From positions 1 to 43,765 of the forward strand of contig JAUZQJ010000082.1 of assembly GCA_030951045.1 (NCBI GenBank): a stretch of DNA of 43,765 nucleotides, written 5' to 3'. A program made the position numbers and the translations under genes. This document shows, piece after piece, positions 23,404 to 35,139 of the stretch. Origin of the DNA: Mariprofundus sp. Its GTDB lineage: Bacteria; Pseudomonadota; Zetaproteobacteria; Mariprofundales; Mariprofundaceae. Each line of letters opens with the position of its first letter. Position 1 is the stretch's first letter. Below the pieces are notes generated by a model. It ran no database searches, was not told the origin of the DNA, and was given only the letters and a program-made list of their open reading frames with translations.

Positions 23404-23539
23404 ATCAGCCTCCTTGTTGTGCGTGTGACGTGCTGAATTTATCCAATATACGCTTCATGACCGGTTTTATCCAGCTCCAAGGTGGCCGCTTTCAGAGCAA
23501 TCGTATTAAAACACCCTATATTTTACAGCTTATTCAGTA

Positions 23540-23693
23540 TTTTTTCACCGCAAAGGACGCAAAGTAAGCCAAAGGCGACCCTTGTGAAAGTAGATGTATT
23601 CACCAGATAACTACAGTAAGTCTTAGGCAAGAAATCCTAACATATTAAAATATATGGGTTTACTCTGCGAAACTTTGCGTCCTCTGCGGTAAA
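23540..23693. repeat. Dispersed A/B inverted-repeat element, copy 3
   Basis: The B arm (23540-23575) reads TTTTTCACCGCAAAGGACGC. The A arm (23659-23693, read on the minus strand) begins TTTACCGCAGAGGACGCA and ends GAGTAAA, matching copy 4 at 33 of 35 positions. It lies in the 350-base gap 23404-23753, with the A arm 60 bases behind the bioA stop (minus strand). The rest of the gap holds no gene that I can see. Confidence 0.85.
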
Positions 23694-23753
23694 TTCTTTT
23701 ATTATTTTAATGCGATTGCCCTATGAGCGCGCTCTTTGTCTCAGCTACAGTAT

Positions 23754-25052
23754 TTAAGCGTTAGCGCAGATCTGGGTGATGGCTGAAGTAATGCGGCGAA
23801 GCTCTGTTTCGGATATGATAAAAGGAGGCATGGTGTATAGCAGCTTGCCAAATGGGCGCAGCCAAACACCCTGCTCAATCAGCTCTTTTTGTACCTGTTC
23901 GACATTGATTTTCTGATGCATTTCGATGACGCCGATTGCGCCTTTAATGCGTACATCGGCAACCGCATCAACATCTTTACAGGCACGTAGCTCGGTATGA
24001 AGTTGCGCTTCGATATTCAATACATGCTGTTGCCAGTCTGAGGCGAGCAGTAATTCTAAATTGGCCAGAGCTACTGCACAGGCTAATGGGTTGGCCATAA
24101 ATGTTGGGCCATGCATCAACACACCAGAGCCATCGCGATGAATGCCATCACATACCTGTGCTGAGCAGAGGGTGGCAGCCAGGCTCATATAGCCACCGGT
24201 CAGTGCTTTGCCGACGCACATGATATCCGGCTCGATACCGGCATGTTCACAGGCAAACATGGCACCTGTACGGCCAAACCCAGTGGCGATTTCATCCACA
24301 ATGAGCAATAGATCATATTGATCACAGAGTTTTCGCACCTGCCGCAAAAATTCAGGTGCATAAAAACGCATGCCGCCTGCGCCTTGTACAATGGGTTCGA
24401 TAATGACTGCGGCTAGTTCATGGTGATGCGTTTTGATAGTCGATGCAAAGGATTCAATATGAGAATCATGCCACTCTGCATCGGATGTGGCGTTTGGGGC
24501 ATCGACAAACAGTTGCTGAGCCAGGATGCTGGAGAAGAGATGGTGCATGCCGGAATCAGGGTCACAGACGCTCATCGCACCAAAGGTGTCGCCGTGATAC
24601 CCCGAGCGAATGGTTAGTAACCTGTTTTTTTTCGGTTTGCCTGTTGCTTGCCAGAATTGCAATGCCATCTTCATGGAAACTTCTACCGAGACAGAACCGG
24701 AATCGGAAAAGAACACATGATTCATATTGGCAGGTGTGATTTCGAGTAGTTTTTCAGCCAGTTTTGCAGCGGGCCTGTGTGTTAAACCGCCAAACATCAC
24801 ATGCGACATATCTTTTATCTGTGTCTGAATGGCTGCATTGAGTTCAGGCACATTATAACCGTGAATAGCACTCCACCAGGATGACATACCATCGATCACG
24901 CGCCGTCCATCCTCAAATTCAAGGTAAACACCCTCGGCCCGTTTGACGGGATAGACAGGGATCGGTGATTTCATGCTGGCATAGGGGTGCCAGACATGCT
25001 GACGTTCAAATGTTATCCAGTTCGTGGAATGTTCGGGTTCGGGGCTGCTCAT
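23754..25052 (-). CDS. bioA: Adenosylmethionine-8-amino-7-oxononanoate aminotransferase
   Basis: This PLP enzyme makes 7,8-diaminopelargonate in biotin synthesis, using S-adenosylmethionine as amino donor. The 432-residue class III aminotransferase opens with WITFERQHVWHPYASMK, the BioA signature, followed by DGMSSWWSAIHGYN, GYHGDTFGAMSVCDP, DEIATGFGRTG (from 253) and the PLP lysine Lys282 in VGKALTGGYM. The HVWHPY and SSWW features separate it from other class III transaminases. Its ATG overlaps the holA stop (ATGA). No other biotin gene is in the window, so its place at the end of leuS-lptE-holA is noteworthy. Confidence 0.95.
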   Translation of the reverse strand: MSSPEPEHSTNWITFERQHVWHPYASMKSPIPVYPVKRAEGVYLEFEDGRRVIDGMSSWWSAIHGYNVPELNAAIQTQIKDMSHVMFGGLTHRPAAKLAEKLLEITPANMNHVFFSDSGSVSVEVSMKMALQFWQATGKPKKNRLLTIRSGYHGDTFGAMSVCDPDSGMHHLFSSILAQQLFVDAPNATSDAEWHDSHIESFASTIKTHHHELAAVIIEPIVQGAGGMRFYAPEFLRQVRKLCDQYDLLLIVDEIATGFGRTGAMFACEHAGIEPDIMCVGKALTGGYMSLAATLCSAQVCDGIHRDGSGVLMHGPTFMANPLACAVALANLELLLASDWQQHVLNIEAQLHTELRACKDVDAVADVRIKGAIGVIEMHQKINVEQVQKELIEQGVWLRPFGKLLYTMPPFIISETELRRITSAITQICANA

Positions 25053-26038
25053 GTAGGCATCAAACGCTGCTGGTCAATGAGATCCAAAGTAAGACTTTCA
25101 ATCACAACGGTTTTATCTTCAACCGAGGCACCTTTCACCAGTTTTTCAGCTTGCACGATGCGTTGCATGGCTGCCGTCAATTCAGAGCCTCGCCAGCAGG
25201 CGGCTTCTTTAGCGACTTTCTGCCGCGCATCGCCAAATATTTTTGCAGCTTGTATTGGGTTTCTATCACGCTGTGCTTGAAACCAGGCGTACATGAGTAT
25301 CTGCTGCATACGCGTGCCGATCCAGGATATCATCTGCACTTCTGCGACTTGCTGATCATGTAATAAACGTGATGCCAGACCGATCGCTTCTGGTTGACGC
25401 ATGGCAACCGCATGGCACCAGTCTTCGAGTACTTCGGGAGCCCGCTCTCCAAGCAATTCACCGATCACATCCAGCCCCAACGCTTTGCCATCGCCTCCAT
25501 CGTACCAGCGCAGCCGCTCTATCATCTGGCGAGCAGCCAATCGCATGCCGTTGAGTCTCTCTGCCATCCATAACAGTGCATCGGGCGTGATATCGAGCTT
25601 GGTTTTTTTAAGTTCATGCTCCAACCAACGTTGAAATCCAGATTCATCGGGTAATAAAAATTCACATTGCGGCAGGGATGAGCGTGCCTTCAATTTTTTA
25701 TGCACCGCTTTTTTCCAGTCCACGCCGGGAGCGCAGATGATCAAACGGTGTTCACTGGAGAGGTTGTCCAATAATTTCAGCAGGTGGGCAGATTGTTTCG
25801 GATTAGCAGATTGGGCATTACGAATCAGGGCATAACAACGGGATGGCCCAAATAGGCCCAGGTTCTTGGAGTCCTCTTCAATGCGTGCAAGCTCGGATAT
25901 ATCTACGCGTATACGATGCGCATCATCACCGGCCGCTAGCAGTACCTCAGCGGCCTCGTACAAGACATCATGATCTTCACCAAACAGGTAATAGAGGTGA
26001 TGTTCTACAGGTAACAGGCGATCGGGATTTAGACGCAT
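25049..26038 (-). CDS. holA: DNA polymerase III subunit delta
   Basis: Delta opens the beta sliding clamp within the clamp loader. The 329-residue protein has the AAA-like start with LLPVEHHLYYLFGEDHDVL, the strand LFGPSRCYALIRNA, RLIICAPGVDWKKAVHKKL, and the helical C-terminal domain with GERAPEVLEDWCHAV. As usual for delta it lacks a functional Walker A motif. Conservation is low, but length and position directly behind lptE and leuS are characteristic. There is a 9-base gap from lptE and a 4-base overlap with bioA. Confidence 0.92.
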   Translation of the reverse strand: MRLNPDRLLPVEHHLYYLFGEDHDVLYEAAEVLLAAGDDAHRIRVDISELARIEEDSKNLGLFGPSRCYALIRNAQSANPKQSAHLLKLLDNLSSEHRLIICAPGVDWKKAVHKKLKARSSLPQCEFLLPDESGFQRWLEHELKKTKLDITPDALLWMAERLNGMRLAARQMIERLRWYDGGDGKALGLDVIGELLGERAPEVLEDWCHAVAMRQPEAIGLASRLLHDQQVAEVQMISWIGTRMQQILMYAWFQAQRDRNPIQAAKIFGDARQKVAKEAACWRGSELTAAMQRIVQAEKLVKGASVEDKTVVIESLTLDLIDQQRLMPT

Positions 26039-26047
26039 GGATGATGT

Positions 26048-26563
26048 TCAAAAGCCGGAGCGTATGCGGCCTACCGCATCAGATAGCCACTGCTTGTGCA
26101 GATCTTGTAAGAGGCGCTCACGGGATGCTTCAATACTGGTCGGGCCACCGGCTACATAGACATCTCCCTGGCTTGAAATGGCACCACTTTGCCAGATAGT
26201 TTTACCTTCTTTCACTAACATCAGAGAGCCTGTGTAAATCATACGATACTGTGTTGCAATGCCTGATGCATCATAGGTGGAGGGTGTAAACCTCAGTGGC
26301 GAGATGTTGATATGTAACATAGCATGCGTTGTCAGATCATCAATATCCTTGGCATCAATAATAGCATAACGATCCGATTGTAAGTGCTGACGCAGTTGAG
26401 ATAATAACGCTGCATCGGCGTTGCCAACCAGGCTGATTGCTTTCACATCAGCAGGAATGGCACCGCCTGTACCATCGCCATGGCCTACCAGGTGATAACC
26501 ACAGCTTCCCAATGACAAGGTCAGTAACAGTGCCATTAACGGGAGCCAAAGTAGTTTTCTCAC
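26048..26563 (-). CDS. lptE: LPS-assembly lipoprotein LptE
   Basis: LptE is the outer-membrane lipoprotein plug of LptD that inserts lipopolysaccharide. From the GTG at 26563 the product is 171 residues: a signal sequence with basic RK start, hydrophobic LLWLPLMALLLTL, and lipobox LGSC with lipidated Cys21, then CGYHLVG, the classic LptE beginning. The GTG overlaps the leuS stop as GTGA. An in-frame extension upstream would add 25 non-signal residues and is rejected. With kdsA it supports an LPS-containing envelope. Confidence 0.9.
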   Translation of the reverse strand: MRKLLWLPLMALLLTLSLGSCGYHLVGHGDGTGGAIPADVKAISLVGNADAALLSQLRQHLQSDRYAIIDAKDIDDLTTHAMLHINISPLRFTPSTYDASGIATQYRMIYTGSLMLVKEGKTIWQSGAISSQGDVYVAGGPTSIEASRERLLQDLHKQWLSDAVGRIRSGF

Positions 26564-29013
26564 GCTGGTTTTACCACGATGTTCAGCAAACGCCCCGGTA
26601 CAAGAATTACTTTTACCACCTGCATGCCATCCAACCATTTGGCGATGGCGCTATCTGCTTGTGCAGCCGCCATGGCATCATCCTGCGATGCATCTTTAGC
26701 GATGGTGATTTCTCCTCGACGTTTACCCTGCACCTGTACACCGATGGTGATTTCATCCTGTATCAGGGCTGCTTCATCCACTTCCGGCCAGGCGCTGATC
26801 ACAGCGACTTCTTCCATGCCAAGCTTCTCACCCAACTCGCATGCAAAATGTGGCACGAATGGAGCCAGCATGGTTGCCAGAGCCTGTAGTCCTTCACGAT
26901 AAGCTGCCGCACCTGTTTCACCCTTTGGTTCATAAGATTGCAAGCTATTGGATAGTTCCATCAAGGCTGCGATAGCGACATTGAAGGCAAAACCCTGCTC
27001 AAAGGCGTGGGTGACTTTTTTGATGGTGGCGTGAATGGAGAGGCGAATCGCTTTGACCGCTGCTGCATCCTCACTTCCTTCGTCGTTATCCAGCTTTTCC
27101 AGCAAGCGCCATACGCGTTTCAGGAATCGATATGAACCTTCTACGGCCGCATCATTCCATTCCAGTTCTTTCTCTGGCGGAGCGGCAAAGAGGGTGAACA
27201 GGCGCGCTGTATCAGCACCGAAACGTTCAATGATCGCTTTTGGATCAACCGTGTTGCCTTTGGATTTGGACATCTTGGTGCCGTCTTTAAGGACCATGCC
27301 CTGTGTGAGCAGATTCTTGAATGGTTCATCACCACCTTGCTCTGATGTGAATAGTCCGGCATCACGCATCAGCTTGTGATAAAAGCGTGCATAAAGCAGA
27401 TGCAGTACGGCATGTTCCACGCCACCAATATACTGATCCACGGGTGCCCAGCGCGCTACGGCATCGGCATTGACCATCGCACCCGCATCACGCGGGCTGG
27501 TGTAGCGGTTCATATACCATGATGATTCCATGAAAGTATCAAAGGTGTCCAACTCACGCACAGCAGCCTTACCACATGTTGGACAGTCTGCGTGTTTAAA
27601 TGCTTCGCAATTGGTTAACGGAGATGCTCCACCGGTCGGTTGCAGATGTGTTGGCAGCTCAACCGGCAGCTGATCTTCCTGTACTGCTACTGCACCACAA
27701 TCATCACAGTGAATCACCGGAATTGGGGCTCCCCAATAACGCTGACGCGATACCAGCCAGTCACGCAGGCGATACTGGGTACGTTCTTCACCCTTCTCAT
27801 GTGCCGTCAGCCATGCAGTAATGTCCTGTTTGGCTTGCACTGATGGTGTACCATCAAACTCACCGGAGTTGATCAATAGGCCAGTTTCGGTAAATGCTGC
27901 TGCATTAATATCCCAAACATTACCAATCTGTTGAATGACCTGCTTGATAGGCAGACCGTATTTTTTAGCAAAATCGAAATCGCGGGCATCATGGGCTGGA
28001 ACACTCATCACCGCACCCGTGCCGTAACCCATCAATACAAAATTGGCGACCCAAACAGGCACACGTTCACCTGTGATTGGGTGGATGGCATTAAAACCTG
28101 TCGCCATGCCTTTCTTTTCCATTGTTTCAACATCGGCTTCTTTGGTGGAGATCTTGCTGCACTCATCCAGGAATGCAGCGAGTTGCGGGTTCGACTCAGC
28201 CGCTTTCTTGGCCAACGGATGTGCCGCAGCCACAGCCATATAGGTTACGCCCATCAGGGTATCGGGACGGGTGGTGAAAATATCGAGTGTCGCATCGCTA
28301 TCTTCCAAGCCGAATGAGACTTCGGCACCGCTGGATTTGCCAATCCAGTTGCGCTGCATACCGACTACCTTTTCAGGCCAGCCGCTCAAGGTATCCAGGT
28401 CTGCAAGCAGCTCTTCAGCATAATCGGTGATGCGGATAAACCACTGTTTCAGGTTTTTGCGTTGAACGGCTGTATCACAACGCCAGCACACACCATCCAC
28501 TACCTGTTCGTTGGCAAGCACGGTATGGAAAGGGTCACACCAGTTGACCTCTGCATTGGCTTGATAAGCCAAGCCCTTCTCCATCAGCTTGGTAAATAGC
28601 CACTGCTCCCAGCGATAATACTCGGGGTGACAGGTCGCAATTTCACGGCTCCAGTCATAAGAGAGACCTAAACCTTTAAGCTGCACACGCATTTGATCGA
28701 TATTGGCGTAAGTCCATTCGGCTGGTGGACGATTGTGTTTAATAGCGGCATTTTCAGCCGGCAGGCCAAAGGCATCCCAGCCTATCGGGTGCAGTACATT
28801 AAAGCCCTGCATGCGTTTGTAACGCGCCACGGCATCACCCAGACAATAGTTGCGTACATGGCCCATATGCAGATTGCCGGATGGGTAGGGGAACATCACC
28901 AGACAATAGTACGATTCACGCGCATCATCTTCCGCAACAGCATCAATGCCTGTTGCTTCCCAACGCTGCTGCCATTTGGCTTCAATTTCCTGTGCTAAAT
29001 AATGCTCTGACAC
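26560..29013 (-). CDS. leuS: Leucyl-tRNA synthetase
   Basis: It charges tRNA-Leu and edits mischarged products. From the GTG at 29013 the protein has 817 residues, a little shorter than the E. coli enzyme. It contains FPYPSGNLHMGHVRNY with the HIGH-type motif HMGH (49-52), the CP1 editing domain with TTRPDTLMGVTYM and VPAHDARDFDFAKKYGLP, a zinc-like CDDCGAVAV/CPTCGK region, SSWYMNRYTSP, and the KMSKS motif in TKMSKSKGNTVDP. The GTG follows GAAGAGG by 8 bases and yields the family start SEHYLAQEIEAKWQ. An upstream TTG at 29034 is less likely. It heads leuS-lptE-holA-bioA. Confidence 0.97.
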   Translation of the reverse strand: MSEHYLAQEIEAKWQQRWEATGIDAVAEDDARESYYCLVMFPYPSGNLHMGHVRNYCLGDAVARYKRMQGFNVLHPIGWDAFGLPAENAAIKHNRPPAEWTYANIDQMRVQLKGLGLSYDWSREIATCHPEYYRWEQWLFTKLMEKGLAYQANAEVNWCDPFHTVLANEQVVDGVCWRCDTAVQRKNLKQWFIRITDYAEELLADLDTLSGWPEKVVGMQRNWIGKSSGAEVSFGLEDSDATLDIFTTRPDTLMGVTYMAVAAAHPLAKKAAESNPQLAAFLDECSKISTKEADVETMEKKGMATGFNAIHPITGERVPVWVANFVLMGYGTGAVMSVPAHDARDFDFAKKYGLPIKQVIQQIGNVWDINAAAFTETGLLINSGEFDGTPSVQAKQDITAWLTAHEKGEERTQYRLRDWLVSRQRYWGAPIPVIHCDDCGAVAVQEDQLPVELPTHLQPTGGASPLTNCEAFKHADCPTCGKAAVRELDTFDTFMESSWYMNRYTSPRDAGAMVNADAVARWAPVDQYIGGVEHAVLHLLYARFYHKLMRDAGLFTSEQGGDEPFKNLLTQGMVLKDGTKMSKSKGNTVDPKAIIERFGADTARLFTLFAAPPEKELEWNDAAVEGSYRFLKRVWRLLEKLDNDEGSEDAAAVKAIRLSIHATIKKVTHAFEQGFAFNVAIAALMELSNSLQSYEPKGETGAAAYREGLQALATMLAPFVPHFACELGEKLGMEEVAVISAWPEVDEAALIQDEITIGVQVQGKRRGEITIAKDASQDDAMAAAQADSAIAKWLDGMQVVKVILVPGRLLNIVVKPA

Positions 29014-29225
29014 CGATAGTACCTCTTCATTCAATCTGCTGCGGATGATGATGGCATCAGTACGGAATGAAAAGGGTGGTTTTTAATGTGTGAGATCAAA
29101 ACGTCTGTTTTTATGGATTGGTTTGCAGAAGTAGTGCAATCTATTTGTTGGTGCTGGGATAAGTGTTTCTGCTGTTAATTGCCATTAGCTAGCGTTTTGG
29201 TGTGAGGGGAAAGGAGGTTGAACCT

Positions 29226-29786
29226 GTGTTTGAAATTGTTGTGCTTGCCGTTATTAGCTTTTGCATAGTCTCGATATTGTGGTTTACACTCAAAACAGGA
29301 ATCTCGCCTATGCCCAGTTCGGTACAGGTGCGTTTGGTTATTTTGAAAGCCAGTGAGCAGGCTGATGACGGGGCTGTTGTTGATCTTGGTTCCGGTTGGG
29401 GCACATTGCTTTTCGCCATGGCAAAAAAATATCCTGACCGGCAGTTGATTGGATATGAGTTGTCGTGGTTGCCATGGGCATATTCACGGATCGTTGTGGC
29501 CATGTGCGGAATGCAGCATGTTAGAATTTACCGATCCAGTTTTTTAGATGCGGACTTCTCTAACTCTTCTTTACTACTCTGTTATTTGCATCCTGAGGGT
29601 ATGCAGGTGCTGCAGCAGAAATTGTTAGATGATCAACCTGTTCGTGCCTTATTGGTTAGCAGTACCTTTGCTTTTTCTGATGTCGCGCCTGTTCATACGA
29701 TTCGGGTTGATGACCTGTATCAAACGCCGGTTTACGTTTATCGATTTAAAAAAAAGAGAGCGGTTGGGGTTCAACACAAGGAGTGA
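29226..29786 (+). CDS. Membrane-anchored class I SAM-dependent methyltransferase-like protein
   Basis: The 186-residue product has one N-terminal hydrophobic helix (about 3-22), then the SAM-binding motif I VVDLGSGWGT (51-60) and a motif-II-like acidic end in LIGYELSW. The later strand LLLCYLHPEGM replaces the usual catalytic post-motif, so substrate and even activity are unknown. The start is the GTG at 29226, 8 bases after a perfect AAGGAGG; an in-frame GTG at 29202 lies upstream of that site. It is divergent from leuS and converges on rpoH. Confidence 0.78.
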   Translation: MFEIVVLAVISFCIVSILWFTLKTGISPMPSSVQVRLVILKASEQADDGAVVDLGSGWGTLLFAMAKKYPDRQLIGYELSWLPWAYSRIVVAMCGMQHVRIYRSSFLDADFSNSSLLLCYLHPEGMQVLQQKLLDDQPVRALLVSSTFAFSDVAPVHTIRVDDLYQTPVYVYRFKKKRAVGVQHKE

Positions 29787-29800
29787 ACTGAATGAAAAGA

Positions 29801-29848
29801 GGCAACCCATCGGGCTGCCAATCTGATGATTGGATGAGGTGGTTTTTT
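29801..29848 (+). terminator. Possible tandem-hairpin terminator of the methyltransferase-like gene
   Basis: Two adjacent hairpins are visible: GGCAACCC/GGGCTGCC (one mismatch, 3-base loop) and CCAATC/GATTGG (perfect, 4-base loop). Six T follow, but 9 bases after the second stem. It overlaps the 3' end of the converging rpoH. Confidence 0.4.
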
Positions 29849-30668
29849 AGTGCGCTACAGCTGCCTTGAGTTTTTTCATGGCGCGCGCTTCAAGTTGGCG
29901 AATACGTTCGATGGATACTCCGAATTCCTCTGATAAATCTTTCAGGGTGGCTGGATCTTCGGAGAGGTGGCGGCGCTCAACAATTTGGCGATCACGCAGA
30001 GCCAGCGTTTGCATAGCGGTATGGAGAATCGACTTTTGATGATCTTCCCAGTTGGATGCGACCGCAATCTCTTCAGGTGTTGCATCCGATGTCGGTAGGC
30101 CATGAACCATGGCATCGCCTTCATCACTCTCGGCATCGAGAGAGACATCACGCTGCAGGAACGCATTGGCTGTTTCCTGGTATTCGTTGCCGTTAATGCC
30201 ATATTCAGCAGCCACTTCATCAGCTTTGCGGCCATCAATAGCAGCAATGGCATTTTTGGCTTTTTGCAGGCCGGCGAAAATGCGGCGTTGTAGTTTATTG
30301 GTGCCCAGCTTCACGATGCTCCAGGAGCGTAAGATAAAATCGTGAATGGATGCACGCACCCACCAGGATGCATAGGTCATCAAGCGGAAGCCGCGTTCCG
30401 GGTCGAAGCGTTTTACCGCATGCATCAGGCCCATTGTACCTTCCTGAATCAGATCCATTTCAGGCAGACCAAAATGACGATATTCACGGGCAATGGCAGA
30501 TACGCCACTTAAATTGGCTACTACCAACTGACGTGCTGCATCGCGGTCTTCATTGTCATGCCACAAACGCGCCAGACGCGCCTCTTCCTCGCGATCAAAG
30601 CTTGGTGCTTTGCGTACATCGCGGGAAAAAAGTGCCAAACTGTTCAGATCAAGCGTTGCATTAGCCAA
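29847..30668 (-). CDS. rpoH: RNA polymerase heat-shock sigma factor (sigma-32)
   Basis: It directs polymerase to heat-shock promoters. The protein, 273 residues from the TTG at 30668, has region 2 with LVVANLSGVSAIAREYRHFG, DLIQEGTMGLMHAVKRFDPE and FRLMTYASWWVRASIHDFIL. The sigma-32 box-like stretch SWSIVKLGTNKLQRRIF follows, and region 4 has LRDRQIVERRHLSEDPATL and FGVSIERIRQLEARAMKKLK. The TTG is chosen because GAGG lies 7 bases upstream and RpoH proteins begin near here. Another in-frame TTG at 30701 would add 11 residues. A good promoter lies about 40 bases upstream. Confidence 0.95.
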   Translation of the reverse strand: MANATLDLNSLALFSRDVRKAPSFDREEEARLARLWHDNEDRDAARQLVVANLSGVSAIAREYRHFGLPEMDLIQEGTMGLMHAVKRFDPERGFRLMTYASWWVRASIHDFILRSWSIVKLGTNKLQRRIFAGLQKAKNAIAAIDGRKADEVAAEYGINGNEYQETANAFLQRDVSLDAESDEGDAMVHGLPTSDATPEEIAVASNWEDHQKSILHTAMQTLALRDRQIVERRHLSEDPATLKDLSEEFGVSIERIRQLEARAMKKLKAAVAH

Positions 30669-30707
30669 GTGGATACCTCGAAATATTTTTTTGTTGTGCA
30701 AGTACCT

Positions 30708-30736
30708 TATATAAGGTTGGTCATGTTACGATTCAA
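30708..30736 (-). promoter_or_regulatory. Probable rpoH promoter with palindromic -10 region
   Basis: On the minus strand TTGAAT (30731-30736), a 17-base spacer and TATATA (30708-30713) make a good sigma-70-type promoter. The -10 box sits inside the perfect 12-base palindrome CCTTATATAAGG (30705-30716), which could also be an operator. It lies in the gap between ligA and rpoH, so rpoH need not depend on readthrough. Confidence 0.6.
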
Positions 30737-30764
30737 GCTCGCCTTGGCAAGGGGCTCGAAGCCG

Positions 30765-33365
<2,601 letters not shown>

Positions 33366-33369
<4 letters not shown>

Positions 33370-33617
33370 TTGTTGATCTCCACCAATGTTGATTTCAATG
33401 CATCTTCTGTCACGCGATGTCTGAACAGCTCTTTACCATTCATTAACAATACCGGCACATCCATGCCATAGCGAATAAGTAGCGCTTTATCGTGATCTAC
33501 ATTCACGGTTTCCCATGAGCACAAACCCTGCTGCTCGAGCGAGGCCACGACCAGCTTGGCATCTTCGCATAAACAACAGTCCCTGCGACTTAACAGTTGG
33601 ATGTGAGGTATTGCCAT
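33366..33617 (-). CDS. Glutaredoxin-like (DUF836-type) small thiol protein
   Basis: The 83-residue protein has a thioredoxin-fold pattern: a first strand IQLLSRRDCCLCEDAKLVV with Cys14-x-x-Cys17, then VNVDHDKALLIRYGMDVPVLLMNGKELF with the cis-proline in DVPVL. This matches the short glutaredoxin-like family often found beside thioredoxin or ligase genes. Whether it is a true reductase is unknown. It overlaps the TlpA-like gene by 4 bases and lies 21 bases after degP, so it belongs to the same transcript. Confidence 0.85.
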
Positions 33618-33638
33618 AGTCAGGATCTGGCGTTTTGA

Positions 33639-35054
33639 CTATTTGCCTGCAGCTTTCGGCAGTTTAATTAAGGCAAACACCTGATCTCCACGGCGATCCA
33701 GCATCACACGCAATACTTCACCAGGGTTAAACTTACCAGCCAGTTTGGAGAAGCTTTTGACATCATTGACATCTTTACCATTAACCCGGTAAATAACATC
33801 ACCACCTTGAATGCCGGCTCTAGCAGCAGGCATACCCCGCTGCAGTTTTTTAACGACAGCACCTTTTTTAACGCGTGTTTGCAAGCGTGTCGCAAGTTCT
33901 GGTGTCAGGTTTTCAACAAGCATGCCCAAGCGGACTTTGTTGGTGTCTTTGTAGGTATCGCTTTTAGCCAAATCAGGGTCCGTCATGGCTTCTACGGTGA
34001 CGGTGATTGTCTTGAGTTTGCCATCACGAATTAAACCAATTTTAACTTTATCACCAGGCGTGTGCCGTGCTACACGAATAGGTAAGTCATGGGCTTTATC
34101 AATTTGATTACCATCAATGGATACGATGACATCACCGGGGTGAATACCCGCTTTGTCAGCAGCAGAGCCTGATTCAACCTGAGGAACCAATGCGCCTTTA
34201 CGATTTTTCAGTTTCAGGGCCTGCATGGTCTCTTTATCCACATCGGTGATGTGAACGCCTAAACGTGCACGTGTTACATGGCCTGTTTCACGCAACTCAT
34301 CCAATACAGAACGTGCTAAATTGATTGGAATGGCGAAACCAATGCCGTTGTTGCCGCCACTACGTGAGAAAATTGCAGTATTGATTCCGACAACTTCACC
34401 GCGACTATTGAACAGTGGCCCACCGGAGTTGCCCGGGTTGATCGCTGCATCGGTCTGAATAAAGTCATCATAAGGACCGGAACCAATTACACGACCTTTA
34501 GCGGATACGATGCCCGCGGTTACTGTCTGTTCAAGGCCGAATGGGTTTCCGATAGCTACAACCCAGTCTCCGACCCGTAGTTTCTTGGAGTCTCCGAGTT
34601 TTACGGCTTTGAGTCCCTTTGTGTTAAGTTTGAGTAGAGCCACATCCAATTTTGGATCGGCACCAATGACTTTCGCTTCGAGCTCAGTGCCATCGCGCAT
34701 TTTAACAATGACTTCATCGGCTCCATCGACAACATGATTGTTGGTGACAATATAGCCGTCATCAGAGATGATGAAACCGGTACCCAGCGCGTGTTTTTCC
34801 TGCTGTTGCTGTGGCATATTACGGAAGAAATCATTAAAAAACTCATCGAATGGTGTGCCGTTATGTGGAGAACCAAGTCCCGGAGGCATGCCTTGTTGAA
34901 CGCGTTTTTTTGCGTGTTGGGTGGTGCTGATGTTTACAACAGAATCAGCTTGCGCTGCGGCCAGATCAGCAAAGCTTTCAGGCATGGCGACCGCTTGTGA
35001 CCCCCATAGGGTGATTAAAAATACAACTGGAAATAGACGTTTGATATGGCTCAA
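33639..35054 (-). CDS. degP: Do-family periplasmic serine protease (DegP/MucD type)
   Basis: This is a periplasmic protease/chaperone for envelope quality control. The 471-residue protein has a signal peptide (1-23, AVA cleavage), a trypsin-like domain with catalytic His107 (VTNNHVV), Asp137 (LDVALL) and Ser210 (PGNSGGPL), and two PDZ domains (about 255-345 and 370-465). The start is TTG at 35054, with AAGGAG 6 bases upstream giving a good context; no ATG is near. rseC lies 85 bases upstream on the same strand, an arrangement that recalls MucD-type loci of the sigma-E pathway. No rpoE or rseA/rseB is present in the window. Confidence 0.95.
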   Translation of the reverse strand: MSHIKRLFPVVFLITLWGSQAVAMPESFADLAAAQADSVVNISTTQHAKKRVQQGMPPGLGSPHNGTPFDEFFNDFFRNMPQQQQEKHALGTGFIISDDGYIVTNNHVVDGADEVIVKMRDGTELEAKVIGADPKLDVALLKLNTKGLKAVKLGDSKKLRVGDWVVAIGNPFGLEQTVTAGIVSAKGRVIGSGPYDDFIQTDAAINPGNSGGPLFNSRGEVVGINTAIFSRSGGNNGIGFAIPINLARSVLDELRETGHVTRARLGVHITDVDKETMQALKLKNRKGALVPQVESGSAADKAGIHPGDVIVSIDGNQIDKAHDLPIRVARHTPGDKVKIGLIRDGKLKTITVTVEAMTDPDLAKSDTYKDTNKVRLGMLVENLTPELATRLQTRVKKGAVVKKLQRGMPAARAGIQGGDVIYRVNGKDVNDVKSFSKLAGKFNPGEVLRVMLDRRGDQVFALIKLPKAAGK

Positions 35055-35139
35055 TCTTAACTCCTTATGAATATTCAGGGCGATTTGTACGGTTTGCAGA
35101 TGAATAAAAGATGAATAAATAATTTATTATTGATCTGTT

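Noticed and set aside
23404-23753. Considered an insertion-sequence remnant because of the inverted arms
   Set aside because: There is no transposase trace and no target duplication that I could see; it is better described with the three other A/B elements.
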